NCBI GenBank assembly: GCA_019925795.1
Contig: CM034313.1
Span: forward strand, 22,370,932-22,434,931
From: Dendrobium chrysotoxum
Lineage: Eukaryota > Streptophyta > Magnoliopsida > Asparagales > Orchidaceae
Reading direction: 5' to 3'
DNA: 64,000 bases
A program made the translations under genes and the position numbers. The notes under the pieces were generated by a model. That model saw nothing but the letters and a program-made list of their open reading frames with translations. It ran no database searches and was not told where the DNA came from. Of this stretch, positions 10,178 to 21,005 are shown one piece after another (position 1 is the first letter of the stretch; every line of letters begins with the position of its first letter).

Positions 10178-11384
10178 TGGCATAGAAGACTTTGTCACAT
10201 AAGCATGAAAAATCTTAGGAAGATTACCTAAAAAGAATTGGTTAGAGGGATACCCAAACTAGACTTCATTGAGGATCACCTATGTGATGCATGTCAATTA
10301 GGGAACCAGGTGAAATCCTCCTTTCATTCAATTAAACATCTTAGAACAAGCAAACCACTAGAAGTCATGCATATAAATTTGTTTGGACTAGTTAGCACTG
10401 TGAGTAAAGCAAGTAAAATTTTTGGGTTTGTAATTATTGATGATTTTTTAAGATTCACTTGGGTCAAATTCTTATTTCATAAGAGTGAATCATTTGATGA
10501 ATTTATAAATTTTTATGCTTAGATTCAAAGAAAGCTAGGGTGTAAAATTTTATCAATTCAAAGTGATCATGAAGGAGAGTTTGAAAATAAAAATTTAAGG
10601 TTTTTTGTAAATAATAAGGAATTGATCACAACTTTTCAGCACCTAGGACCACTCAACAGAATGGGGTTATCAAAAGAAAGAATAGAACTTTCATAGAAGT
10701 TGCTAGAGCCATGTTGGCATAATATTCACTTCTAAAATATTATTGGGCTGAAGCAGTTAGTATGGCATGTTATGTTCTGAATAGGATGAACATTAGATCT
10801 AAATTAAACAAGACAGCCTATGAGCTTCTTAAGGGTAGAACACCTAATCTTTTACATTTGCATGTTTTTGGATGTAAGGTGTTCATTTATAATAATGGCA
10901 AAACTCCTTTAGAAAAATTTGATCCTAAATTTGATGAAAGAATTTTTTTTGGGATATTCTAGAGTTGGCAAATCCTATAAGGTTTTTAACAAGAGAATGT
11001 TGGTAGTTGTGGAGACCACACATATAGGTTTTGATGAATATGACATTTCAAAAGAGCCAAGGTTGGAAGAAGATCATATTGAAGATATATTCCAAGGAAT
11101 TGAAAAGACAAATTTGCAAGATAATATTGAAACAGAAAATCCTTTGCCTAGAGAATGGAAATTTCTAAGATTCACCCTAAAGAATTAATTTTAGGTGAAC
11201 TAAGTGAGGATGTTAGAACTAGGTGTGGACTTAGCAAAGATGTGAATAATTGTACCTTTATATCAATGATTAAACCCACTAATATAAATTAAGCACTTTT
11301 GAATGAATTTTGGATTTTGGCCATGCAAGAAGAATTGAATTAATTTATTAGAAATGATGTTTAGTATTTAATTAAAAGGCCTAA
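10178..11384 (+). pseudogene. copia integrase, copy 2, catalytic residues lost
   Basis: The LWHRRLCHISMKNL zinc-finger region (10178) and CDACQLGNQ (about 10287) are readable. In the core, the first catalytic Asp has become Asn (HINLFG, about 10370) and the Glu has become Lys (NGVIKRK, about 10665). The middle Asp is kept (QSDHEGEF). Both changes are G-to-A. Downstream, the FGCKVFIYNN and YSRVGKSYKVFNKRM blocks continue across a one-base frameshift at about 10945. The protein would be catalytically dead even without the stops. Confidence 0.88.
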
Positions 11385-12149
11385 GGATCAAATTTTTATT
11401 GGACCTAAGTGGGTGTTCAAAAATAAAATGAATGATTCAGGTGTTGTGATTAGAAACAAGACAAGATTGGTAGCCAATGGATAAAATCAAATAGAAGGAA
11501 TTAATTTTGAAGAAACTTTTGCCGCTGTAGCTAGACTTGAAGTCATAAGGGCTTTACTAGCTTTTGCCTGTCTAAAAGGTTTTAAATTATATCAAATGGA
11601 TATTAAGAGTGCCTTTCTTAATGAGATGATACAAGAGAATATTTATGTAGAGCAACCTCCAGGTTTTGAAAATTCAATATTCCCAAATCATCTGTTTAAA
11701 TTGAAAAAAGCATTGTATGGACTAAAACAGGCACCTAGGGCTTGGTATGAGAGGTTAAGCACTTTCCTATTTGAAAGATTATTTGTTAAAGGAAGTGTGG
11801 ATACCACTCTCTTCTTAAAAAGGGTAGGAGATGACATACTCATTATTCAAATATATATTGATGATATCTTATTTGGATCTACCAATAAAAATCTTTGTCA
11901 TGAATTTTCAATAATAATGAGTAGTAAATTTGAAATGAGTTTGATGGGAGACTTCAGTTATTTTCATGGTTTTAGCATAAAGTAAAATAAGGAAGGAACA
12001 TTTCTTAGTCAGTCAAAGTATGTTAAGGATATCCTCAAAAAATATAAATTGGATAATGATAGACTAGTGAGTACACCAATGAGTTCCTCAGTGCAGTTAG
12101 ATAAGGATCCTAAGGAAAAATCTATTGATCAAAAGAAATTTAGAGGAAT
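11385..12149 (+). pseudogene. copia reverse transcriptase, copy 2 (decayed)
   Basis: From the GPKWVFKNKMNDSG block it continues through FKLYQMDIKSAFLNEMI, PPGFENSIFPNH, KKALYGLKQAPRAWYERLS and the catalytic YIDDILFGSTNKNL (about 11855-11900). The 129-codon stretch 11596-11985 is open. It is the best-preserved RT of the two left copies; stops lie near 11482 and 11983. Confidence 0.9.
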
Positions 12150-12804
12150 AATTGGATCATTACTTTACTTGACTGCTAGCAGACTAGATATTATGTTTAA
12201 TATTTATTTGTGTGCTAGATTTTAAGCTAATCTAAAGGAATCACATCTAACTCCTATTAAGAGAATTTTAAAATATCTTTTAGGAACTCAAAACTTAGGA
12301 ATTTTGTATCCTAGGCACAGCTCATCATTTCAAATCATTGGATATTCTGATTTAGATTTTATAGGATGTAAAGTTTATCAAAAAAGTACTTTTGGAACTT
12401 GTTAATTCATTAAAAACTCATTAGTTTCTTGGTCTAGTAGAAAAGAGAATTTAATAGCCCTGTCTACTACTAAAGCAGAATACATTACCTTAGGTAGTTG
12501 TGTGGCACAAGTTCTTTGGTCAAAACAACAACTGATTGAATTAGAATTTTTAATTGGCACTATTCTAATTTTCTATGATAATGCAAGTGCCATATGAATT
12601 TTAAAGAATCATATTCAATATTCTAGAATTAAGCATATTGATATTAGGCATCACTTCATTAGAGATCATATGGCTAAAGGAGAAATTGAATTACATCATG
12701 TTACTACGAAGATTCAACTTGCAGATATTTTCACAAAATCACTGGCTTTTGAAATATTTAGCACTTTAAGAACCAAATTAGGGGTGATTAATCTTAATGG
12801 TTAA
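12150..12804 (+). pseudogene. copia RNase H, copy 2 (decayed)
   Basis: It covers the whole domain that is shortened in copy 1: GSLLYLTASRLDI, the region GYSDLDFIGCKVYQKST, the SLVSWSSRKEN block, LSTTKAEYITLG, then RHHFIRDHMAKGEIELHHV and LADIFTKSLAFE. The pol stop is the TAA at 12802-12804. Stops are present near 12222, 12402 and 12595. Confidence 0.88.
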
Positions 12805-13147
12805 AACTAAATTCTGCAATTTGAATTTGTAATGTATTAATATTTTTGTTTATTAGTGTTTGGTTGGTTGTTAGTGTTTGGTTGTTTCATTAGTTATGTG
12901 TGTTTCTCTTTGGTTAGTATTATATTGTTGGTTTTGTTTTTAATTATTGCATGTTATTGGTTTTTGAGTGACTATTTTTTGAAAAAGAAAAGGTTTTTCC
13001 ACGACTTATTTAAAGAGTATTATTCATACTATACGAAAGGTTTTCGTACTATACAAATTCTGTAGCATGCATATGGTATTATCTGAGTTGAGGACACAAA
13101 ATTAAGTTTTTTAAGCATATCATACTGTAAGATGTCATCACCGCCTA
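12805..13147 (+). other. remaining copia copy 2 sequence downstream of pol
   Basis: It matches copy 1 (3162-3425) to about 13065, including the CATACTATACGAAAGG motif, and then differs up to the LTR A1 start. No coding signal. The change at 13065 may mark a deletion or family variation. Confidence 0.6.
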
Positions 13148-13149
13148 TG

Positions 13150-13172
13150 TTGACCTCAATATTTGAGGTCAA
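13150..13172 (+). repeat. inverted repeat at the tip of LTR A1
   Basis: TTGACCTCA and TGAGGTCAA form a 9-bp stem with a 5-base loop, two bases inside the LTR end. It is repeated at A2 (49832) and A3 (58043) and in weakened form at the B LTRs (21757, 39754). Confidence 0.85.
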
Positions 13173-13318
13173 TTTCCCCAGAATTAACCTCCAGCACTTA
13201 GGTCTTCGTAGCCTAGTATAGACGTCATCCTTAAGATCACCTTAGGTGGATACCAACTGACGGAGAATTGACTCGCTGTGCGTTGAATCGAATTCAAATT
13301 CACACCATTCAAATTAAA

Positions 13319-13327
13319 TATATAAAA
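13319..13327 (+). promoter_or_regulatory. possible TATA box in LTR A1
   Basis: TATATAAAA lies about 180 bp upstream of the GC-rich island. The surroundings are very AT-rich, so the motif may be chance. Confidence 0.3.
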
Positions 13328-13505
13328 TTGAATCAGACTAAATTTTGTTTAAATCGACATACTAATTTCATTAAAATTTTCTATCTATTTAAATAAAAAA
13401 AATTTGACATTTAAATTTTTTTTGAATTAAAATTAAAATAAGTCTAATATTCTTTCCTAATGAAATCAAATTTTAAATTAAAGAAATAATAATAAATAAA
13501 TAAAC

Positions 13506-13811
13506 ATGGCTAAGAGGCAGTTTGGGCATCTCAACCCACGATCTCCTCTATACTTCACAAAATCAAACCCCCCACTCGGCTCTCTCTCAGTTTGCACGAA
13601 GCCCAGTCGGCCTCCTTCTCCTGTTCGCACGTCTTCCCCAAGGCCAGACGGCCTCCTCCCTCTCCCAATTCTCCTGTTCACGAGCCCTCGGACCGAGCCC
13701 TCTTCCTGCCTCCCCCTCTGCTTCGTGCAACTCCAAGGGCTGAAGCCCTCATCTTCCTCCCTTCCTCTCATGTGCAAGGGACTCTGGCTTCAACTCCTTT
13801 TCCCTAGCTGA
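13506..13811 (+). other. GC-rich island with a 101-codon ORF in LTR A1
   Basis: This is the only GC- and pyrimidine-rich segment in an otherwise AT-rich LTR. The ORF starts MAKRQFGHLNPRSPLYF and is rich in Pro, Ser and Leu. A2 has a matching 104-codon ORF (50160-50474) starting MAKRRFGHLTPRSPLYF. In A3 (58416) the frame is lost by a one-base change in a C-run. No known domain is seen. The low-complexity composition and loss in A3 argue that this is a leader or promoter island and not a protein gene. A splice-donor-like GGTAATTCC follows at about 13835. Confidence 0.5.
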
Positions 13812-15185
13812 TGCTGATAACCTTCTCAACCTTGGGTAATTCCTTTTACGTCCTCTTTATCTTCTTCTTCTTCCACATTCTTCTTCTTCCCTTCAAAAAA
13901 AATCTAAATAAACCTTTCCACTTCAACACCTTATATCTTCTAAGACAACTCTGAATGAAGGATTGGAGCTCCTACAGATACATCATACAACTTTAAGAAT
14001 TATTAAATTGAGAATGACTACCTTTTAAAACCCATTCGTATAGAGTATGGCTGGATAGGCTCATAACATCTCTTTAAGTATAATATGAAACTTTTTTTTA
14101 AAATTTTACCTTCTGGTATGACATGCATTCAGTGTTATTTCTGTACAGTCATAGTAAGCTTTCCATATTGAGAGCTAATGCTCAATTGATTTGACTATTC
14201 ATCTATGCCTTACCTATTATGATTAAGTATTGAAGAGCTCATCTTAAGATAATGTGGTGTTCATTATGGCCGATCAATATACATGTTGCTTAAATCTATC
14301 AACTTCTAGGGTGAGGGTAGTTATTTGTTTTTATGTTAATTGAATCAATGGAATGGCCTTAGATGAATTATAACAAGCGTATACAAGTTATCAATTATGT
14401 TGATTGTCAAGCAAGAATGCATGTTTATTTCATTTGGATGAATGATGTGATTATCGAGCTTTATAAATTATAAGATATAAGATTCTTGCCTTTTCCTTAT
14501 ATTGCTGTGGTGGCTTGAGAAAGTTATCAGGGTTGACATCGATTAAACCATTAAATCTTGATTCTCGCCAAATAACTGATGTTGGCCTGTCAGCTCTTCC
14601 AATTAAGTCATTTTAAAAGCATGGGGCTTATCATATAAAAATCTATTCTGAAGTTTATTTTATTCAATTTAAATAATTTGTACATTCAAGCTGGCATGTC
14701 TTGATTAATTCCTGTGTATTTGGGATCTATCTTCTGTCATTTGCTTCATGGGAAGCGCACTGCCATGTGCTTTTCTTGGTGTTCCAATGAAAACTGTTAT
14801 GAGTTCTTTGTGTTAGGAATCCTTTGCATAGAACCTAAATCTAGTTACAATGAATAGATGATTTGTAATAGTTCCATTTTTTTAATTTTATTATCATGGC
14901 TGTAAAACAAACTTACAGGGATCTATATCTGTAAATACTAATGAACACTCAAGAGTATTGTTATGTACAAAATCACTATATGCTTGCTAATTACATTGTT
15001 GCAAGGAGGAATAATGCTTCATTATCAAGTTGAATTAAGTTGTAGCATGAGGAATTTTGTGTTTGGGATTATCTTTTGGATGCCTAATCAAGTGAATATT
15101 GTGGTAATGGCTAATACTATGAACAAGCCATTGGACTAGATGTTCAGGTTACATCTTTTCGAGGATTTGATTATTGATAATTATA

Positions 15186-15207
15186 TACAACAACAACAAC
15201 AATAACA
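15186..15207 (+). repeat. CAA microsatellite in LTR A1
   Basis: A short CAACAACAAC run with one interruption. A shorter version occurs at the same place in A3 (about 60070). Confidence 0.8.
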
Positions 15208-16042
15208 AGTTTTTATCAGATCTACCTCTATTTCATGATTCTAGTGTTGAAATGAGGCTAAGTTGGGATGATTAAACCTTCATTTGACTTGATGTATATT
15301 TGATTATTAAAATTCTTATTTCATCACATAGAATATGGATTTAAAGTGTTCTAAGGAAGTTAAATGATTTTTAGATAACATGACCCATTTTGATGAATAA
15401 TTTGCTATGTTTCATGTGATTTGTTCTTGGAAAAGAGGAAATGTTAGATGGCTTTGCACTTAAGGAAGTTTCCCTTAAGAGAAAAATGTTTATAAGTTGA
15501 ATGGTAAAGTGGAATATGTGCATTTTTGAAAAGTAAACTAAGTGATTCGTGTTTGAATTGAAATGTGAAATGTGTATGTATGAAAATGTGTCTTAAAAAG
15601 TGGAATTTAAAGTATGTGAAAGAGTGAAAATTTAAAGTTTGATTGTTAAGAGGTAAAAGGTGTGGGTGTTGGAGAGTGAGCTAGTGGCGTGTTTATTAGA
15701 AAATGAGTGTATTTAAAGAAGAAAGTAATGCCCCTCTTTCTCTCTCTCTCTTTCTACCCCTCTTTTTCTCTTTTTTCTACTTCTCCCTTTTTGTGCCTCA
15801 AGGTGAATGTTGGAAAAATAAAAAAGTGTGCTTTCAGAAGTGAAAAGTTCAAAAGGTAGATAGCTGCACTGGTGTTCATGCCCGAAGAAAGGTATATTTT
15901 TATTTTTAGTAATTTTAATTATTTCATTGATAATTATTAATATGCTTTTAATCTCTGCTTTTATTATCTTTATTTGCATGAACTGCGAGGAAAGGTATTG
16001 AATCAAATGAACAAAAGGGGAAACAGACAAAAGAGTCAGTCG

Positions 16043-16102
16043 CCTCTATCCAACCAAGTAGAGGTGCTACGGGAAAAATCCACCGGGTCATAGCCCCCGG
16101 TG
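16043..16102 (+). promoter_or_regulatory. conserved double-hairpin block in LTR A1
   Basis: CCTCTA (16043) pairs with TAGAGG (16059) over a 10-base loop, and CACCGGG (16081) pairs with CCCGGTG (16096). The block is found at the same relative place in all five LTRs (25431, 43392, 51713, 60934). In the B 5' LTR one base pair of the second stem is changed on both sides. Function unknown. Confidence 0.6.
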
Positions 16103-18464
16103 TTGTAAGTTTTCTTAAAACTTAGAAAGCCCCTAGGAGGCCCTTGGTGTGGTTTGTTCCAAACCTTCCCCTTTAGGGCCCTGTAGAAACTATAGTCTTT
16201 TATTTTATCATGTATTTTATAATTCAATATTTAATTTATAAGTTACTTTTATTCTGTCATTTAGAGCCCAAATCCCTTTAGTTTATATTCTCGCATATGT
16301 CTAAAGGGTTAGTGATGGTGATTATAATCCTACAAAATAGTAGTGTCATGTAAGGACAATAATTAAGGACAAGTCTTAGAGAACTTAGATTTAGGATGCA
16401 TGCACTCTTTAGAAAAAAGAACACTAAACATAGATAATTTAGTAACATCCCACCTAAGGTCTAGTAATAATCTTAACTTTAAATTCAATCAATTAGAAAA
16501 CCCTAACTAACAATTAACTCAAGATATATCCAAACCACACAGCCTACTGCACACACTTAGATTTGTCTACTAGGACAACTGACTCTAGCTTTAGGTTAGG
16601 CCGGTGTTTACTTTCTTACTGTTGTGTGACGGGCTTTCTTGATTTTCACTAAATGTTATTTGTGATTGATGTTAGCTTTTATTTATTTTTACTACTCTCT
16701 GTGATATGATGTGATGGGCGATAGATTACCTCTAGGTTAGGAATGATTTAGATGCTCACAAAATTTTGTACAGGTGGCCATGCTCGTGCAAGACTAAATC
16801 AAAGGGGGCAAATTAACGATTTAAATTGACACAAATTTTTTGCAGGTGCAAAATGCTAAGCCCCCTTAAAATTAAAAGAACATGGCCAAGTGTGACTGGT
16901 AAAATTTAATTTAAATGCAAATATATAACTGCTTGGGATGATTTTATTATAAACGGCTTAGGATAATCTTGTAGGTGGTCTAGATTTTATTTTTAGTCTG
17001 AGTTATAATATAAATGTGTTTAAAAAGAGTTGTAATATGAAAGTGAATTGAAAGTGGGATATCACACCCAACTTAGAATCCAAAGAGAGGAGAATATCCC
17101 TTAGGGGAATGTTCTTTTTCTATTTGGAAAGACAAGTTAGGGTGATTTTAATATCCGAAGGGAAAAGAAAATACCCATTCGGGGATGAGTTTCTTTTCAT
17201 TTGGGTATCCAAAACCGACAAACGTAAGGAGCTTGTGGAAGGAAAGAAGACAAAGGAAAGCAGAAAAAGGAGAGAAGACGAAGAAGTGAACAAAATAAAA
17301 GATATCCCATTTCAAAATCATCTGCATCAGTTATAGGATTAGAATATGGGTTTGTTGTCAGTGGTACCCAGCCACTTTACTTTTCAGTTGACCCTGGGTT
17401 GTAAGTAAAATGGCACTTGCCATATGGACTTTGGATATTATATTTTTGGATAATTTAATTTGATTGTTTACATTATTTGTGTAGTAGTTTTTTTTAGGAT
17501 TCTTGCATGTCATATTTTGTTTTAGCCTGGATACGATCGAAGTGTTTTTTTTGTAAGGGCACAATAAAAATGTTTTCTACTTGAAATTTAAATAAAATTT
17601 TTAGGCTCATATAGTAACTCTAACGATCTAAGAAGTAAGCTCGGAATCACCAAGAGTCAGTATAAAGCATATTATTACTTTCTCTTCCTTATTAGGCACC
17701 TCCCCGCTTGTAGGTTCTAGCAAACCACCTGGCCTATTAGGATGTAGTTCTGTCAAGGGGATGTTGTGCAATCTCTAGGGAAAAATCTTTTTTCTAAGCC
17801 TGATTTAAAAATTGCTTCATAAATCATTTTATGTATGCCACTTAATTAGCATATATTTCATTAGATATAAATTAAAAAAGTTTAAAATTTTAATTATATT
17901 ACTCTCTCAAGCATCATTTAACCTATATAAGTAAAGGGGCCAATTAGGATTGGTCTTAGATGTCAGCCCCGATTCCTCAAAACTTAAACAACGACCCTAC
18001 TCATCTTTCATAAAGAGACCGGACACATGATTTTAAAGCACCTAGGTGGTTAGCTGGCACCCTAATCTAGGCCGGGGTAAGTCTAGATTTTCACTTCATT
18101 AGCTAGGTTAGGGTCACTACTTTGTAGTACCCAATTTAGTTTTAAGTTCTGAGGCAAGTTTTTTTAAATCTTAAGTCCTCACCCTCGGGAAATATAATCC
18201 TAAATTTCTAATAAAATATCAACTTAAACATGAAAATTCTCTCTTAAAATGTAAAGCCTAACATAGGATAGACTGAGGTTGCCTCTGAGCTTTTCAAAAT
18301 TCGGCACCTTCTACTTTTCCTTTTTTGACTCGCTAAGAACCATTCAACATTGAGCTTTATCCTTGAAAATCTCTTATATCTTTCCTTGTTTGCAATAAAA
18401 GGGTATGAAATCACTGCTTTAATCAAGAGTTTTCTTGGGAGTACCCCTCCTAGAATGTAATTAA

Positions 18465-18486
18465 CTATAGGGGCTTGCCCCTATAG
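18465..18486 (+). repeat. perfect 9-bp hairpin near the 3' end of LTR A1
   Basis: CTATAGGGG and CCCCTATAG are exact inverted repeats around CTTG. The B 5' LTR has an 8-bp version at 27985-28004. In the B 3' LTR the hairpin is deleted (about 46308). Confidence 0.8.
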
Positions 18487-19044
18487 GGATTTGAGAACCC
18501 CAGACTAAAATAAACCTTGTTTTATTCCTATAAGATAAGAAAAAAATCTTTGGGAGTGTAGATATCTTTTAAAAACCTCATTTCTAATTTTAAATACATT
18601 TATAGAATATTATTATTATCTTTTCAGGTAATATAATATTGTATTTATTATATTCAACTTTAGAGATGATGAATTTCATAAAACCCATTCTTTCTTTTGG
18701 GCATTTTGAAGAATATTATGTTTGTCTTTTTAGATGATATAATATTCTCCTTATTACACCTAAATAAAAGAATGGATAAACTTTTCAAAAAAAATGCTAT
18801 TTCTATTTTTAAACACATTCTATAGAATTTCATATTCATCACTCGAGATGATATGTTATTCTTTGAACTGTGTTTAATTATAGAAATATCATTTTTTCAA
18901 AACCTAATTTTGATATCGAATCTATTATAAAATATTGTGTCAGTCTCTCGAGACTATACTTTATTCTCAATACAGTATTCAATTACAAAATAGGAGAAAC
19001 TATAATCTACATGGACGTTAAATTTTTCCCCTGATAGATTTTTC

Positions 19045-19062
19045 TGGCGACTCCTCTAGGGA
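19045..19062 (+). other. primer binding site of element A, tRNA-Arg type
   Basis: TGGCGACTCCTCTAGGGA matches the B-element PBS (28559) with two differences. This type, complementary to a tRNA-Arg 3' end, is the one known for Ogre elements. It sets the right limit of LTR A1. Confidence 0.8.
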
Positions 19063-19299
19063 TAAATCATCTCTCCATCTTTAGCAGTGATTCATACCCT
19101 TACATCGATAGTATACTTGTGCTTGGCATAGATTGTAACTACCTTTCTTCTATCAGTTATATTATTCATTTTCATTCTTGGATAATTTGATTGGTATCTC
19201 TTAATTTATAAAAAGAGGTCGTATAGAACCCCCGTTAATTATTGACGGGATATTTTCTTTATGCCTCTTTATACAACTACTTAAAAAAAGTATCTCTTT

Positions 19300-19690
19300 A
19301 CCTAGTCTTTAGTAGTATGTATAGTTACTTCTTTTAGTAGCTCAACATATTATTTTGATTGGGTCTAGAAAGTTTTTAAATCTTTAAAATTTTAAACTTC
19401 TCCGTGTCCTAGCTAACATGTTGCAATTATATATATTTGTAACTCGTTATGTAGTAGGACAAATCTTAAGAAAATTTGACCTTCTAAATCAAAATTTTCT
19501 CCCTATCTAGACCAACATGTTGTAGTTATATATTTTTGTATAGCTTAATATGTGTGGTAGGACAGGGTCCAAAAGCTCAAACCTTCAAATCAAAACTTTT
19601 TATTTGTCCTAATAACATATTGTAGTTACATATCATTTGTAGCTTCATATGTTTGCTAGGACAGTGTCCATGACCTAATTTATGCAAGAT
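19300..19690 (+). repeat. about 100-bp tandem repeats in the leader of element A
   Basis: Four diverged units with the core AACATGTTGYAGTTATATATTTTTGTA and GTAGGACA lie near 19313, 19418, 19513 and 19612. The B element has two such units at the corresponding place (about 28826 and 28920). They stand downstream of the PBS, where retroelement leaders often carry packaging or dimerisation signals; that role is inference. Confidence 0.6.
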
Positions 19691-20986
19691 TTTCAAGATT
19701 AAAAATGATTCAATTTGAGAAAAGTTTGAAGGTTCAAATACAAGTCATGCTTATAAAAATATTTTGTTAGAGAAAATAGCAAGTGGATCTCTCTTAGAAG
19801 AAATTTACCTCTATTTTTCTTTAAATTATAATAAAAAGTTCATTGTGGCTGACTCCTCTAAATACTTAAAGAATATGGCCCTTGATTATCAATGCTAAAA
19901 ACAAAAATTAGTTCCCTCCCTCCCTCCACTAAGGTGGACTGACACCTTAGATGAAGATATATCTAATCTTTTGAAACTTTAAAGCACAAAAGTTCAACCA
20001 GTTTTGCTAGGTTTCTATTAATTATTTGAAATAAATTCAAATATATTTTCAAATTTTATATTCAACCATATTATGATTTTTCTGATTTTAGGAATGTATA
20101 ATTGTTTGTTTATGTGTTGAAGTTTGAAAATCATTCTGAATTCCCTCATTTTTAACCTTCCTGTAGGTCAGAGTTTAAGATACCTTTAAATCCTATTTAT
20201 GAAGGGTACTACATGGATACGACATTTTGTCCTCTACCTTGTGGTTTAACTCTGATATAAAATGAATCTTAAGGCATGTGATAAAGATAAATGACCTAAT
20301 CAATTATATAAAAATAATTGTTTACCATCTGAAGTTTTCTCCTATGGTGATATTTTTAAATCAAATCTCAGCTAAGTTTATTCTTAGCTTTATCACACCA
20401 TTTGAGAAAACTCATGAGTAATTCTTGTTAAGATTAATCATCTTAAATTTCTATTTGAGTCAAAGACTTAGGATAGTTCAAGGTTCTTTATTAAGGTTAA
20501 CCCATGATATAATACACATTCATTTATTACGTGACTTTTCCTTAACATTAATTGATACACTTTGAATTGATACTAAATCAAGTGATTTATAACATCTTTG
20601 AAAAACTAAAATTATATTTGGATCCACCCATTATGATATCCATATATATTATCTTTTGAATTAAGATCTATGTCAAATTGAAATTGGAGAAAATGAAAGT
20701 CTTAGTCATTTCCTTGTTATACATCTCATAGGCATTTTGCAAGTTGATGAACATGTTTCACAATCAGTTAAGTTGTTTATTCCTACCATAGAACTAGGTC
20801 CAATTTATAAATAAATCATCCGTGTATAAGAAGGTTAATTTTCTATTTTTATGCTTGGAAGATGATTTCACAATTGAAATTATCATTTCAAGATTGAGTA
20901 AAGGAAGCCTTCTCAATAAAAAATAAAATAAAATAAATAAAAGAAAAAAAAAAGAAGAAGGAAAGAAAAAAAGAGAAAAAAAAGAG

Positions 20987-21005
20987 ACACATTCATCAAA
21001 TGTGT
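20987..21005 (+). repeat. hairpin inside a purine-rich tract, element A internal region
   Basis: ACACATT and AATGTGT pair around a short loop, flanked on both sides by runs of A and G (20918-21025). The same arrangement is kept at 54137-54155 in the second copy. Confidence 0.7.

Larger units (their letters stand above)
7942..13147 (+). mobile_element. SIRE-like copia retrotransposon, copy 2, internal region, 3'-truncated
   Basis: The run is PBS, gag, protease, integrase, RT and RNase H in order, highly similar to copy 1 where they overlap. Its 3' part (extra ORF, PPT, own 3' LTR) is missing because LTR A1 of the gypsy array starts at 13148. After about 13065 it diverges from copy 1. The five bases before LTR A1 are GCCTA, the candidate left target-site copy, but the right partner is lost. 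Confidence 0.88.
13148..19034 (+). repeat. LTR A1 of the coding-poor Ogre-related element A
   Basis: It starts with TGTTGACCTCA and ends near TTTTTCCCCTGA, ten bases before a tRNA-Arg-type PBS; about 5.9 kb. LTRs A2 and A3 begin identically after a GGGGGTCC polypurine tract, which fixes the left boundary. Contents are the terminal hairpin, a TATA-like box, a GC-rich island with a small ORF, diverged AT-rich sequence, a short AAAGTGTG-rich piece (15540-15700), a structured block at 16040-16105, and a 3' half clearly related to the B LTR. The expected terminal CA is degraded. Confidence 0.88.
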
